Source: Lichenicola sp964658455
Lineage (GTDB): Bacteria > Pseudomonadota > Alphaproteobacteria > Acetobacterales > Acetobacteraceae
Direction: 5' to 3'
Assembly (NCBI GenBank): GCA_964658455.1
Contig: CAZZZA010000034.1
Span: 1-24,236 of the forward strand
Length of the DNA stretch: 24,236 bases
Below are positions 1 through 7,048 of this stretch, piece after piece (the stretch's first letter is position 1; every line of letters starts with the position of its first letter). Position numbers and translations under genes: made by a program. The notes beneath the pieces are model-generated. The model had not been told where the DNA came from and searched no databases. It saw only the letters and a program-made list of their open reading frames with translations.

Positions 1-155
1 CCGTTCGCCGCGCCGCCGACTGCGGAGGCAACCGCGAAGCCGGTCAGCCCGATCTCGTCGCGCGTCTCGTCCAGCGTCAGCAGCGTGTCCGCAGCGGCGC
101 CGAGCAGGGCGACGCGGAGCATGGCGGCAGGCAGCGAGGCGGGCGTGGTCGGCAT
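1..155 (-). CDS. Unrecognised protein, N-terminal part only (runs off window start)
   Basis: An open minus-strand reading frame starts with ATG at 153-155 and stays open to the window edge, giving 51 complete codons. The start has a good ribosome-binding site (GGAGAG about 9 nt upstream). The visible protein begins MPTTPASLPAAMLRVALLGA and continues with an Asp/Glu-rich stretch (LTLDETRDEIG) and a small-residue stretch (ASAVGGAANG). I do not recognise a family from this fragment and assign no function. It is divergent from rarA, sharing a roughly 100-bp intergenic region. The reading frame, its RBS and its position facing away from rarA make it likely real, but the N-terminus alone cannot be classified. 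Confidence 0.5.
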   Translation of the reverse strand, partial: MPTTPASLPAAMLRVALLGAAADTLLTLDETRDEIGLTGFAVASAVGGAAN

Positions 156-244
156 CGGGTCGGTCTCTCCGCGCGGGATGCGCACAGTAGCGCAACCGCC
201 GCCCCGCGCGAGAGCCGCTGTTCCCGGCGGCCGGCGGCAGCGCG

Positions 245-250
245 TATGCT
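245..250 (+). promoter_or_regulatory. Possible -10 element for leaderless rarA transcript
   Basis: TATGCT (4 of 6 matches to TATAAT) ends 6 nt before the rarA ATG at 257. No Shine-Dalgarno sequence is visible upstream of that ATG. A transcript started from this element would begin at or next to the A of the start codon. The -35 side (about 221-227) is poor, so this is only a suggestion. Confidence 0.2.
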
Positions 251-256
251 CGCACC

Positions 257-1627
257 ATGACCACCACACGCGACGGGCCTGATCTGTTCGGCCCCGGCAA
301 GCCCGAGCCCGGCCCGGCTGCCAGCGGCACCGGCCATGGGCCGGGCCGGGACCATGCCGCGACCAGGCCGCTGGCGGACCGGCTGCGGCCGGACAGCCTC
401 GATGCGGTGGTCGGGCAGCCGCACCTGCTGGGTGCGGAGGGCACGGTGCGTCGGATGCTGGATCGCGGCTCGCTGGCCAGCCTGATCCTGTGGGGCGGGC
501 CAGGGGTGGGCAAGACCACCATCGCCCGGCTGCTGGCGCAGGCGGCAGGGCTCAGCTTCGTGCAGCTCTCGGCGGTGTTCTCCGGCGTCGCCGACCTGAA
601 GCGCGTGTTCGAGGAGGCCGGTCGCCGGCAACGCGCCACCGGGGCGGCGACGCTGCTGTTCGTGGACGAGATCCACCGCTTCAACCGCGCCCAGCAGGAC
701 GGTTTCCTGCCGGTGGTGGAGAACGGCACCGTGGTGCTGGTGGGTGCCACGACCGAGAACCCGTCCTTCGCCCTGAACGCGGCGCTGCTATCGCGGTGCC
801 AGGTGCTGGTGCTGCGCCGGCTGGACCAGGCGGCGCTGGAGGCGCTGATCGGCCGCGCCGAGCAGGAAGCCGGCCGCGCGCTGCCGCTGCGCGACGAGGC
901 CAGGGCGGCCCTGATCGCCATGGCCGATGGCGATGGCCGCTACCTGCTGAACATGGCCGAGCAGCTGCTGAGCCTCGAGCCCGGCGCGTCGCTCGACAGC
1001 GCCGGGCTGTCGTCGCTGCTGGCCAGGCGGGCGGCGCTCTACGACCGCGACCGCGAGGAGCACTACAACCTGATCTCGGCGCTGCACAAATCGCTGCGCG
1101 GCTCCGATCCCGACGCGGCGCTGTACTGGTTCGCCCGCATGCTGCGCGGCGGCGAGGATGCGCGCTTCATCGCCCGTCGGCTGACCCGCTTCGCCGCCGA
1201 GGATGTCGGCCTGGCCGACCCGTCGGCGCTGACCCAGGCGATCGCCGCCTGGGAGAGCTACGAGCGGCTGGGCAGCCCAGAGGGCGAGCTGGCGCTGGCG
1301 CAGCTGGTGATCTACCTGGCCACCGCGCCGAAATCCAACGCCGTCTACAAGGCGTTCGGCGCCGCGATGCAGGCCGCCGGACAGACCGGCAGCCTGATGC
1401 CGCCGGCGCATATCCTCAACGCGCCGACCAGGCTGATGCAGGAGATCGGCTACGGGCACGGCTACGCCTACGACCACGATACCGAAGCCGGGTTCTCGGG
1501 CCAGAACTACTTCCCCGACGGCATGGAGCGCGCCCGCTTCTACCGCCCGACCCGGCGCGGCCTGGAGGCGGAGATCACGAGAAGGCTGGACAGTTGGGCC
1601 AAGCTGAGGGACAGCCAGCGCCCATGA
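257..1627 (+). CDS. rarA: Replication-associated recombination protein A (RarA/MgsA), AAA+ ATPase
   Basis: A 456-residue RarA-family clamp-loader-like ATPase, which acts at stalled or gapped replication forks. Visible motifs are Walker A GGPGVGKTT (residues 80-88), Walker B LLFVDEIHRFN (133-143), sensor 1 GATTENPSF (163-171), and the C-terminal tetramerisation part with ALYWFARML and an APKSNAVYKAF segment typical of the family. The N-terminus carries the DLFG motif (residues 9-12) often seen at the start of alphaproteobacterial RarA, followed by a Gly/Pro-rich spacer. That supports the ATG at 257 even though no Shine-Dalgarno is visible. Its stop overlaps the start of the next gene (ATGA, 1624-1627). 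Length and motif order are normal; family assignment is near certain. Confidence 0.96.
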   Translation: MTTTRDGPDLFGPGKPEPGPAASGTGHGPGRDHAATRPLADRLRPDSLDAVVGQPHLLGAEGTVRRMLDRGSLASLILWGGPGVGKTTIARLLAQAAGLSFVQLSAVFSGVADLKRVFEEAGRRQRATGAATLLFVDEIHRFNRAQQDGFLPVVENGTVVLVGATTENPSFALNAALLSRCQVLVLRRLDQAALEALIGRAEQEAGRALPLRDEARAALIAMADGDGRYLLNMAEQLLSLEPGASLDSAGLSSLLARRAALYDRDREEHYNLISALHKSLRGSDPDAALYWFARMLRGGEDARFIARRLTRFAAEDVGLADPSALTQAIAAWESYERLGSPEGELALAQLVIYLATAPKSNAVYKAFGAAMQAAGQTGSLMPPAHILNAPTRLMQEIGYGHGYAYDHDTEAGFSGQNYFPDGMERARFYRPTRRGLEAEITRRLDSWAKLRDSQRP

Positions 1628-2595
1628 GCGTCGTCAGCCTTCCGGTGACCGAGGATGAAGCCGAGATCCGGCTCGATCGGTGGTTCCGCCGTCACTATCC
1701 GCATCTGACCCAGGGGGCGCTGCAGAAGCTGTGCCGCACCGGACAGGTCAAGGTCGATGGCAGGAAGGCAGAGACCTCGACCCGGCTGCAGCCGGGCCAG
1801 ATGGTGCGGGTGCCGCCGATCCCGGGCGCCGCCAGGCCGGCGCCGATCGCCAGGACCGTCGACGAGCGCGACGTCAAGGAGATGGCGCGCCTGGTGGTGT
1901 ATCGCGACGCGGACCTGATCGTGCTGAACAAGCCGGCCGGGCTGGCGGTGCAGGGCGGTCCGGGCATCGTGCGCCACGTCGACGGGCTGCTCGACGCGCT
2001 GCGCGACGAGTCCGAGCACCGGCCGCGGCTGGTGCACCGGATCGACCGCGACACGTCGGGCCTGCTGCTGCTGGCGCGCACGCCAGGGGTGGCGGCGAAA
2101 CTGGCGGCGTCGTTCCGCACCCGCGAGGTCAGGAAGCTGTACTGGGCGGTGGTGATCGGCCGGCCCAGCCCGGCAGAGGGGGTGATCGACCTGCCGCTGG
2201 CGCGTCTCGGCGCCGGGCCCGGCGCGCTGACCATCGCCGCCGGGCGCGACGATGCGGATTCCGCGCATGCGCTGACCGAATATGCGGTGCGCGACGCGGC
2301 GGCGCGCAAGCTCTCCTGGCTGGAACTCGCGCCGCTCACCGGCCGCACCCATCAGCTCCGGGTGCATTGCGAGGCGCTCGGCACGCCGATCCTCGGCGAC
2401 CCGAAATATGGCGGCGAGGCGGCGCATCCGGACGGGTTCACCGACCAGCTGCATCTCCATGCCCGCGCGCTGGAGATCCCGCACCCGGCGGGCGGCAGGC
2501 TGCGGCTCGAGGCCGAGCTGCCGGGGCACATGAAGGAAACCTTCCGTCTGCTCGGCTTCGAGGCCGGCCAGACGCACGCGGCGCGGCGGAGCTAG
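1624..2595 (+). CDS. rluC: RluA-family 23S rRNA pseudouridine synthase (RluC-like)
   Basis: A 323-residue pseudouridine synthase. An S4 RNA-binding domain covers about residues 14-65 (RLDRWFRRHYPHL, then VKVDGRKAE). The catalytic domain follows, with VVYRDADLIVLNKPAGLAVQ (about 91-110), the catalytic motif HRIDRDTSGLLLL containing the nucleophile Asp141, and the C-terminal RTHQLRVH and ILGDPKYGG motifs. S4 plus this catalytic core fits RluC or RluD; the short KPAGLAVQGG form resembles RluC, which modifies helices of 23S rRNA, but the exact target uridines cannot be read from sequence. ATG 1624 overlaps the rarA stop by 4 nt, indicating translational coupling; the only upstream purine stretch (GAGGGA) is rather far. 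The 3-nt gap to the next gene suggests one operon. Confidence 0.93.
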   Translation: MSVVSLPVTEDEAEIRLDRWFRRHYPHLTQGALQKLCRTGQVKVDGRKAETSTRLQPGQMVRVPPIPGAARPAPIARTVDERDVKEMARLVVYRDADLIVLNKPAGLAVQGGPGIVRHVDGLLDALRDESEHRPRLVHRIDRDTSGLLLLARTPGVAAKLAASFRTREVRKLYWAVVIGRPSPAEGVIDLPLARLGAGPGALTIAAGRDDADSAHALTEYAVRDAAARKLSWLELAPLTGRTHQLRVHCEALGTPILGDPKYGGEAAHPDGFTDQLHLHARALEIPHPAGGRLRLEAELPGHMKETFRLLGFEAGQTHAARRS

Positions 2596-2598
2596 GGC

Positions 2599-5109
2599 AT
2601 GGCGATCAGGGCGAGCGGGCGCGCGGCCAGGGGGGCTGGCACGCAACCGGTCAGGCGGCGCCGTCCGCTGCGGCGGCTGGTGGCGACGCTGCTGCTGGTG
2701 GCGCTGCTGGCGGGCGGCCTGGTGCTGGTGCAGTCCAGGCTCGACCAGCAGGCGCTGCGAACGCGGCTCGAACGCCAGGTCTATGAGAGCACCGGCCGCA
2801 CCCTGACGCTGGGCGCGCTGCATATCGCGCTGCTGCCGGTGCCGACGGTGGTGGCCTCGGATATCGCGCTGTCCGACATGCAGGATGGCGGTCGCGCCGC
2901 GATGCTGACCGCGAGCGGGCTCTCGGCGCATCTGGCGCTCTGGCCGCTGGTGCATCACGTGGCGCGGCTCGAGGGCGTGACGCTGACCGCGCCGGACCTG
3001 CTGCTGGAGCGCGACGCCGACGGCCGGGCCAACTGGCAGTTCCACCGCGTGCCGGCCCAGCAGGGCGCGTCGTCGCCCGCCGACGCCACCGCCGGCACCG
3101 CGGAGCCCTGGGCGGTCGAGGTCGGCAGCGTGCGGCTGCGCGACGGCACGGTCGCGTGGCGCGACAAGCAGCATGGCTGGACCGGCAATGCCAGGATCGA
3201 CCAGCTCGACGGCACCGGTCTCGCCGGCAGCGACCCGGTGGTCGATCTCGCCGGCCACCATGGCGGCGCCGGCTTCACCGCGCATCTGGCGACCGGCGCG
3301 CTGGCCGGCATCACCGAGGCCGGCGCATCGCCGTGGCCGGTCCATCTGCTGCTGCGCACCGAACGCAACGAGCGCCAGGATACCAGCCTGTCGGTCGACG
3401 GCACGCTGGGCGATCCCGCCCGTCTGCGCGGCTATGCGCTCGACATCGCGCTCAAGGCCGACCGCCCGGACGGGATCGGCGCGCTGTTCCCGCATGCGGC
3501 GCTGCCAGCACTCGGCCCGCTGTCGCTGAACGCGCGGCTGGTCGATGGCGCGGCGGAGGATGCCGCCGCCGCATCGCCGCGCCTGGACCGTCTCTCGCTG
3601 CGCGCCGCGCAGATCGATGCCGGCGCGCTGCTGCATCGCGCCTGGAGTCAGGGGCTGACCATCGACACCCTGTCGATCGAGGCGCCGAACCGCACCGCGC
3701 CGCTCGCCCTGTCGGCCGACGGCGCCTGGCAGGGACGCGCGCTGACGCTGTCCGGCACCGCCGGGACGCTCGACGACTGGCGCGGCGGGCTCGCCGGCCC
3801 CGGCAAGGCGCCGTTCGACCTGGCGCTCGGCGCCGGCGATGCGCGGCTGTCGCTGAAGGGCGTGGCCAATGCCGGCGCCGCGGAGCTGGCGGTGCAGGCG
3901 AAGATCCCGTCGCTGCGGGCGCTGAGTTCGGTCGGTCCGGCGCTCACCGACCTGTCGCTCGCCTCGATGCTGACGGTCGGGCCGGGACGCAGCCTCGCTC
4001 TGTCCGGCCTGACGCTCGAGTCGCGGCAGATCGGGCTGCGCGGCCAGGCCAGGATCGAGGCCGCGCCGGACGCCGCCCGCCCGGCCATCACCGCCGCGCT
4101 CACCGCCTCGCATGTCGATGTCGATGCGCTGCGGGCGGGCTGGCGCCGACCGGCCCTCGAGACGCCGCGCGCGCCGGTCGGGGAGGCCGCCCCGCCTGCT
4201 GCTCCGTCTGCTGCCCCGCCCGCCGCTCCGGCTCCCCCGGCCCTGTTCGCGCCGCTGCTGCAGGCCGACCTAGCGCTCACGCTCGATGCCGATGCCGTCA
4301 CCTTCGACGGCGACGCCTACAAGGGGCTCGCCGCCACCGTTTCGCTGCATGACGGCGTGCTGTCGCTGTCGCCGTTCAGCGTCACCGGCCCCGCCGGGCC
4401 GATCGCCGGCCGGTTCGGCGCCGATGCCGGCAGGCAGAGCGTCTCTTTCGGCCTGTCTGCGTCGATGCTGCCGGCCAGGACGCTGGCGCGCTGGCTCGGC
4501 AAGCCGCCGGTGCTGGACGGCACCGCCGAACTGGTCGCCGACCTGCACAGCGACGGCGCCACCGGCGACGCGCTGGTCGCGGCCGCCAGCGGCCATGCCG
4601 GGCTGTCGATGGTCGATGGCAGCATCGGCAATGCCGCCCTGGCGGCGCTGGTCGGGCGCCCCGCTGACCTCCCCGACCAGGGCAGCACCGGCTTCCGCTG
4701 CCTGGCGCTGCCGGCGACGCTCTCCGGCGGCGTGGCGACGCTCTCCCCGCTGGCGCTGTCGACCAGCCGCCTGGAGGTGGAAGGGCGCGGCACGGTCCGG
4801 CTGCTGGATGGCGGGCTCGACCTGCATCTGCTGCCGCATTTGTCGATCGGCAGCGCCGGCGCCTCGCTGCCGGTGAGGGTCGGCGGCACGCTGTCGGCGC
4901 CGGTGGCGGCGCTCGATCCGGCGGCGCCGGGCGGCCGCTTCGCCTTGACCATCGGCGGCGCCGGCGACACCCCCGACCCCTGCGCAGCGGCGCTGTCGGC
5001 CGCCCGGTTCGGCGCCGCCGGGCCGGCAGCCGGCGCCGCGCCGCAGGCCGGCAAGCACAAGCTCCCCCGGCCGATCGACATCCTGCGCGGGCTCGGATTG
5101 TTCCATTGA
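2599..5109 (+). CDS. AsmA-family envelope protein
   Basis: An 836-residue AsmA-like protein. A basic N-terminus (RRRRPLRR, about 19-26) precedes one membrane segment (about 26-46, LVATLLLVALLAGGLVLV), followed by a large periplasmic part. The beginning matches the AsmA fold (YESTGRTLTLGALHIALLPVPTV pattern: short strand, then a description of the 'layer' near 64-90). An Ala/Pro-rich linker lies near residues 527-548. The C-terminal AsmA region runs from about 650 (GHAGLSMVDGSIGNAALAAL) with FRCLALPATLSGGVATLSPL and LLDGGLDLHLLP. Two late Cys, in FRCLA and DPCAAAL, could form a disulfide. AsmA-like proteins are thought to move or organise phospholipid between membranes; the specific role here is unknown. 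ATG 2599 follows the upstream stop by 3 nt, and the TGA overlaps the next start (TTGA). Confidence 0.85.
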   Translation: MAIRASGRAARGAGTQPVRRRRPLRRLVATLLLVALLAGGLVLVQSRLDQQALRTRLERQVYESTGRTLTLGALHIALLPVPTVVASDIALSDMQDGGRAAMLTASGLSAHLALWPLVHHVARLEGVTLTAPDLLLERDADGRANWQFHRVPAQQGASSPADATAGTAEPWAVEVGSVRLRDGTVAWRDKQHGWTGNARIDQLDGTGLAGSDPVVDLAGHHGGAGFTAHLATGALAGITEAGASPWPVHLLLRTERNERQDTSLSVDGTLGDPARLRGYALDIALKADRPDGIGALFPHAALPALGPLSLNARLVDGAAEDAAAASPRLDRLSLRAAQIDAGALLHRAWSQGLTIDTLSIEAPNRTAPLALSADGAWQGRALTLSGTAGTLDDWRGGLAGPGKAPFDLALGAGDARLSLKGVANAGAAELAVQAKIPSLRALSSVGPALTDLSLASMLTVGPGRSLALSGLTLESRQIGLRGQARIEAAPDAARPAITAALTASHVDVDALRAGWRRPALETPRAPVGEAAPPAAPSAAPPAAPAPPALFAPLLQADLALTLDADAVTFDGDAYKGLAATVSLHDGVLSLSPFSVTGPAGPIAGRFGADAGRQSVSFGLSASMLPARTLARWLGKPPVLDGTAELVADLHSDGATGDALVAAASGHAGLSMVDGSIGNAALAALVGRPADLPDQGSTGFRCLALPATLSGGVATLSPLALSTSRLEVEGRGTVRLLDGGLDLHLLPHLSIGSAGASLPVRVGGTLSAPVAALDPAAPGGRFALTIGGAGDTPDPCAAALSAARFGAAGPAAGAAPQAGKHKLPRPIDILRGLGLFH

Positions 5110-6122
5110 GCGGCCCGCAGCGCCGCTTCTGGCGGCAGGTCGAAACGGTGCCGGATGGCGACGGCTTCCTGGTGGCGCTCGACGGCAAGCCGGTGCGGCT
5201 GGGGCCGGCCGGGCCGTTGCGTGTGGTCCGGCAGGCCCTGGCCGATGCGATCGCCGAGGAATGGTCGCAGGCCGGCGGCGGCGCGACAGGCGGCAGCTAC
5301 AGCCCGGATGCGCTCGGCCTGACCCGGCTGGCGGGCACGCTGCAGGGCCGCGTCGCCATCGACCGGCCCGCTTTCATCGACACGCTGCTGGAATTCCTGC
5401 ACGGCGAGACGCTGTGCTACCGCGCGGACCGGCCGGCGGCCCTCGCCGAGCGGCAGCAAGCGGGCTGGCAGCCCTGGCTGGACTGGGCACGAACGCACCT
5501 CGGGGTGGCGCTCGCGGTGGGCGAAGGGGTGATGCCGCGCCCGCAGCCGGCGGACGCCGTGGCGGCGATGCGCGCCGCCCTGGAACGCCAGGACGATGCG
5601 GCGCTCACCGCGCTGGGCGTGCTGACGCCGCTCGGCGGCAGCCTGGTGCTAGGCCTGGCGGTGGTCGACGGCGCGCTCGAGGCGGCGGCGGCGCACCGGC
5701 TGGCGCTGCTGGACGAGACCTTCCAGGCCGAGCAATGGGGCACGGATGCGCAGGCGGCGGCGCGCCGCGACGCCATGTTGCGCGATTTCGTCGAGGCGGA
5801 ACGGTTCGTGGCGCTGGCGCGGCCGCCCGCCGCGACCCGGCTGCTGATCTCCGGGCGGGTGCAGGGGGTCGGCTACCGCGACTGGCTGCGGCAGGCGGCG
5901 ATCGCGGCGGGAGTCGAGGGCTGGACCCGCAACCTTTCCGACGGGCGGGTCGAGGCGCTGCTCTGCGGGCCGGAGGCGGCGTGCGCGTCCCTGGTGGCGC
6001 GCGCCTGGACCGGCCCGGCCCTGGCGCGGGTCGATGCGATCGACGTGTCGGCGCAGCATCGTCGTCCGGAAACGCACGGTTTCGTGATCAGGCCGACAGC
6101 AACGCAGCCCGGCAACGGCTAG
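5106..6122 (+). CDS. ATP12-family F1-ATPase assembly chaperone fused to a C-terminal acylphosphatase
   Basis: A 338-residue two-domain protein. Residues about 5-235 match ATP12 chaperones, which bind the F1 alpha subunit before assembly: RRFWRQVETVPDGDGF, VALDGKPVRL, ADAIAEEW, LTRLAGT, FLHGETLCYRA, and LLDETFQAEQWG followed by AARRDAMLRDF. Residues about 244-331 form a complete acylphosphatase: GRVQGVGYR with the phosphate-binding Arg258, and GWTRNLSDGRVE with catalytic Asn276, an 18-residue separation as in free acylphosphatases. Both catalytic residues are intact, so the domain is probably active in hydrolysing acyl phosphates. The proposed start is TTG at 5106, overlapping the asmA stop (TTGA); a later start would cut off the conserved RRFWRQVE. 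The domains are joined by a short link (ARPPAATR). Domain calls are solid; the purpose of the fusion is unknown. Confidence 0.88.
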   Translation: MSGPQRRFWRQVETVPDGDGFLVALDGKPVRLGPAGPLRVVRQALADAIAEEWSQAGGGATGGSYSPDALGLTRLAGTLQGRVAIDRPAFIDTLLEFLHGETLCYRADRPAALAERQQAGWQPWLDWARTHLGVALAVGEGVMPRPQPADAVAAMRAALERQDDAALTALGVLTPLGGSLVLGLAVVDGALEAAAAHRLALLDETFQAEQWGTDAQAAARRDAMLRDFVEAERFVALARPPAATRLLISGRVQGVGYRDWLRQAAIAAGVEGWTRNLSDGRVEALLCGPEAACASLVARAWTGPALARVDAIDVSAQHRRPETHGFVIRPTATQPGNG

Positions 6123-6266
6123 AATCGTCGCGACGGCGCAATAATCACAGTTCGCGGATAAGCATTCGCAACGGTTGCACAGCCCGATATTCCGTGATGT
6201 TTGGTTACACCGCCGGGCCCGACTTCCGGCTAGCCTCGCGTGATGATCGACATGGAGCGAAACCCG

Positions 6267-6422
6267 ATGGCGCCTGCCACGCGCAACGTTGCGACCCGAT
6301 CCCACGCCGGCCAGACCCGCATCCGCCGCAAACTGGCCAGCTTCGCGGCCCGCTGCGCGATGGGTTCCTGGGTGGTCCTGGCGGCGATGCCGGTCGCCGT
6401 CGTGGTGCTGTCGATCGCCTGA
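6267..6422 (+). CDS. Possible 51-aa single-pass membrane protein
   Basis: An ATG at 6267 is preceded by GGAG (6254-6257) at a spacing of 9 nt and opens a 51-codon frame. The predicted peptide has a basic N-terminal half (TRNVATRS, TRIRRKLASF) and a hydrophobic C-terminal segment of about 18 residues (SWVVLAAMPVAVVVLS), the layout of a small inner-membrane protein with N-terminus inside. In-frame starts further upstream (6240 GTG, 6243 and 6252 ATG) lack as good a ribosome site. The 144 bases before it (6123-6266) dip well below the local GC content, as expected for a promoter region, but I cannot name convincing -35/-10 boxes. It is convergent with ispF, 21 bp apart. No family is recognised; it could also be a chance frame. 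Confidence 0.42.
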   Translation: MAPATRNVATRSHAGQTRIRRKLASFAARCAMGSWVVLAAMPVAVVVLSIA

Positions 6423-6443
6423 GACGGCGTCGCCCGCGTCCTA

Positions 6444-6974
6444 CTAAGGCTCTGGCTGCGGCTCCGGCACCAGCACCGTCACCGAGGCGAGGCAGGCAAT
6501 GCCCTCGCCACGCCCGGTGAAACCGAGCCGCTCTGTGGTGGTCGCCTTGACCGAGATCCGGTCCACCCGCACGTCGAGCAGTTCGGCGAGACGTGCCCGC
6601 ATCGCCTCGGCATGCGGGCCGATCTTCGGCCGCTCGCAGATCAGCGTCACATCCGCGTTCACCAGCATGCCGCCACGGGCGCGGATGCGCTCGCCGGCAT
6701 GCACCAGGAAGCGGGCGCTGTCCGCATCCTTCCAGGCCGCCTCGCTGGGCGGGAAGAACCGGCCGATATCGCCCTCTGCCAGCGCGCCGTAGATCGCGTC
6801 GCACAGCGTGTGGATGCCGACATCGGCATCGGAATGGCCGGCCAGGCCGCGCTCGAACGGCACCGCGATGCCGCACAGGATGAGCGCGCGGCCGTCGGCG
6901 AACGCATGCACGTCGAAGCCGCTGCCGGTGCGGGGCAGCAGGGTGCCGGGGCCGATCGGGAGTTCGAGGCGCAT
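6444..6974 (-). CDS. ispF: 2-C-methyl-D-erythritol 2,4-cyclodiphosphate synthase
   Basis: A 176-residue IspF, the fifth enzyme of the MEP isoprenoid pathway, converting CDP-ME 2-phosphate to MEcPP and CMP. The N-terminal GSGFDVHAF carries metal ligands Asp21 and His23; GHSDADVGIH supplies His47. Other family blocks are CDAIYGALAEGDIGRFFP, the basic-loop region LICERPKIGPH, and the C-terminal KATTTERLGFTGRGEGI. It starts with ATG at 6972-6974, preceded by AGGA at 7 nt. It ends in tandem TAG TAG. Many alphaproteobacteria have IspF as the C-terminal half of a bifunctional IspDF next to dusB. Here the protein begins only about 18 residues before the IspF core and there is no IspD domain in the window, so IspD must be encoded elsewhere. 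It is divergent from dusB across 74 bp. Confidence 0.96.
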   Translation of the reverse strand: MRLELPIGPGTLLPRTGSGFDVHAFADGRALILCGIAVPFERGLAGHSDADVGIHTLCDAIYGALAEGDIGRFFPPSEAAWKDADSARFLVHAGERIRARGGMLVNADVTLICERPKIGPHAEAMRARLAELLDVRVDRISVKATTTERLGFTGRGEGIACLASVTVLVPEPQPEP

Positions 6975-7010
6975 CGCGACATCCTGTCTGGTTCAATCCG
7001 GAGCGGGCAA

Positions 7011-7039
7011 TTGCACGGTCTGGTGGCAGCGTCTAGATT
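7011..7039 (+). promoter_or_regulatory. Candidate dusB-ntrBC promoter (leaderless)
   Basis: TTGCAC (7011-7016) and TAGATT (7034-7039) are separated by exactly 17 bp, giving a sigma70-like promoter with a moderate -10 and weak -35. The dusB ATG at 7049 lies 9 nt after the -10 box, so transcription would begin within a few bases of the start codon. There is no Shine-Dalgarno before that ATG, which is consistent with a leaderless mRNA. The heptamer ATTGCAC occurs twice here, at 7010-7016 and 7037-7043. Confidence 0.4.
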
Positions 7040-7048
7040 GCACAAATC

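Noticed and set aside
490..1623. Upstream extension of the rluC-like frame through rarA
   Set aside because: The frame is open, but this part has an Arg/Gly/Ala-rich shadow translation. Family similarity starts at 1624, with an ATGA overlap.
1540..4113. Long minus-strand open frame (857 codons) opposite the rluC-like and asmA genes
   Set aside because: Antisense shadow of genes with clear families; Arg/Gln/Ala-rich translation, no recognisable motif and no ribosome site.
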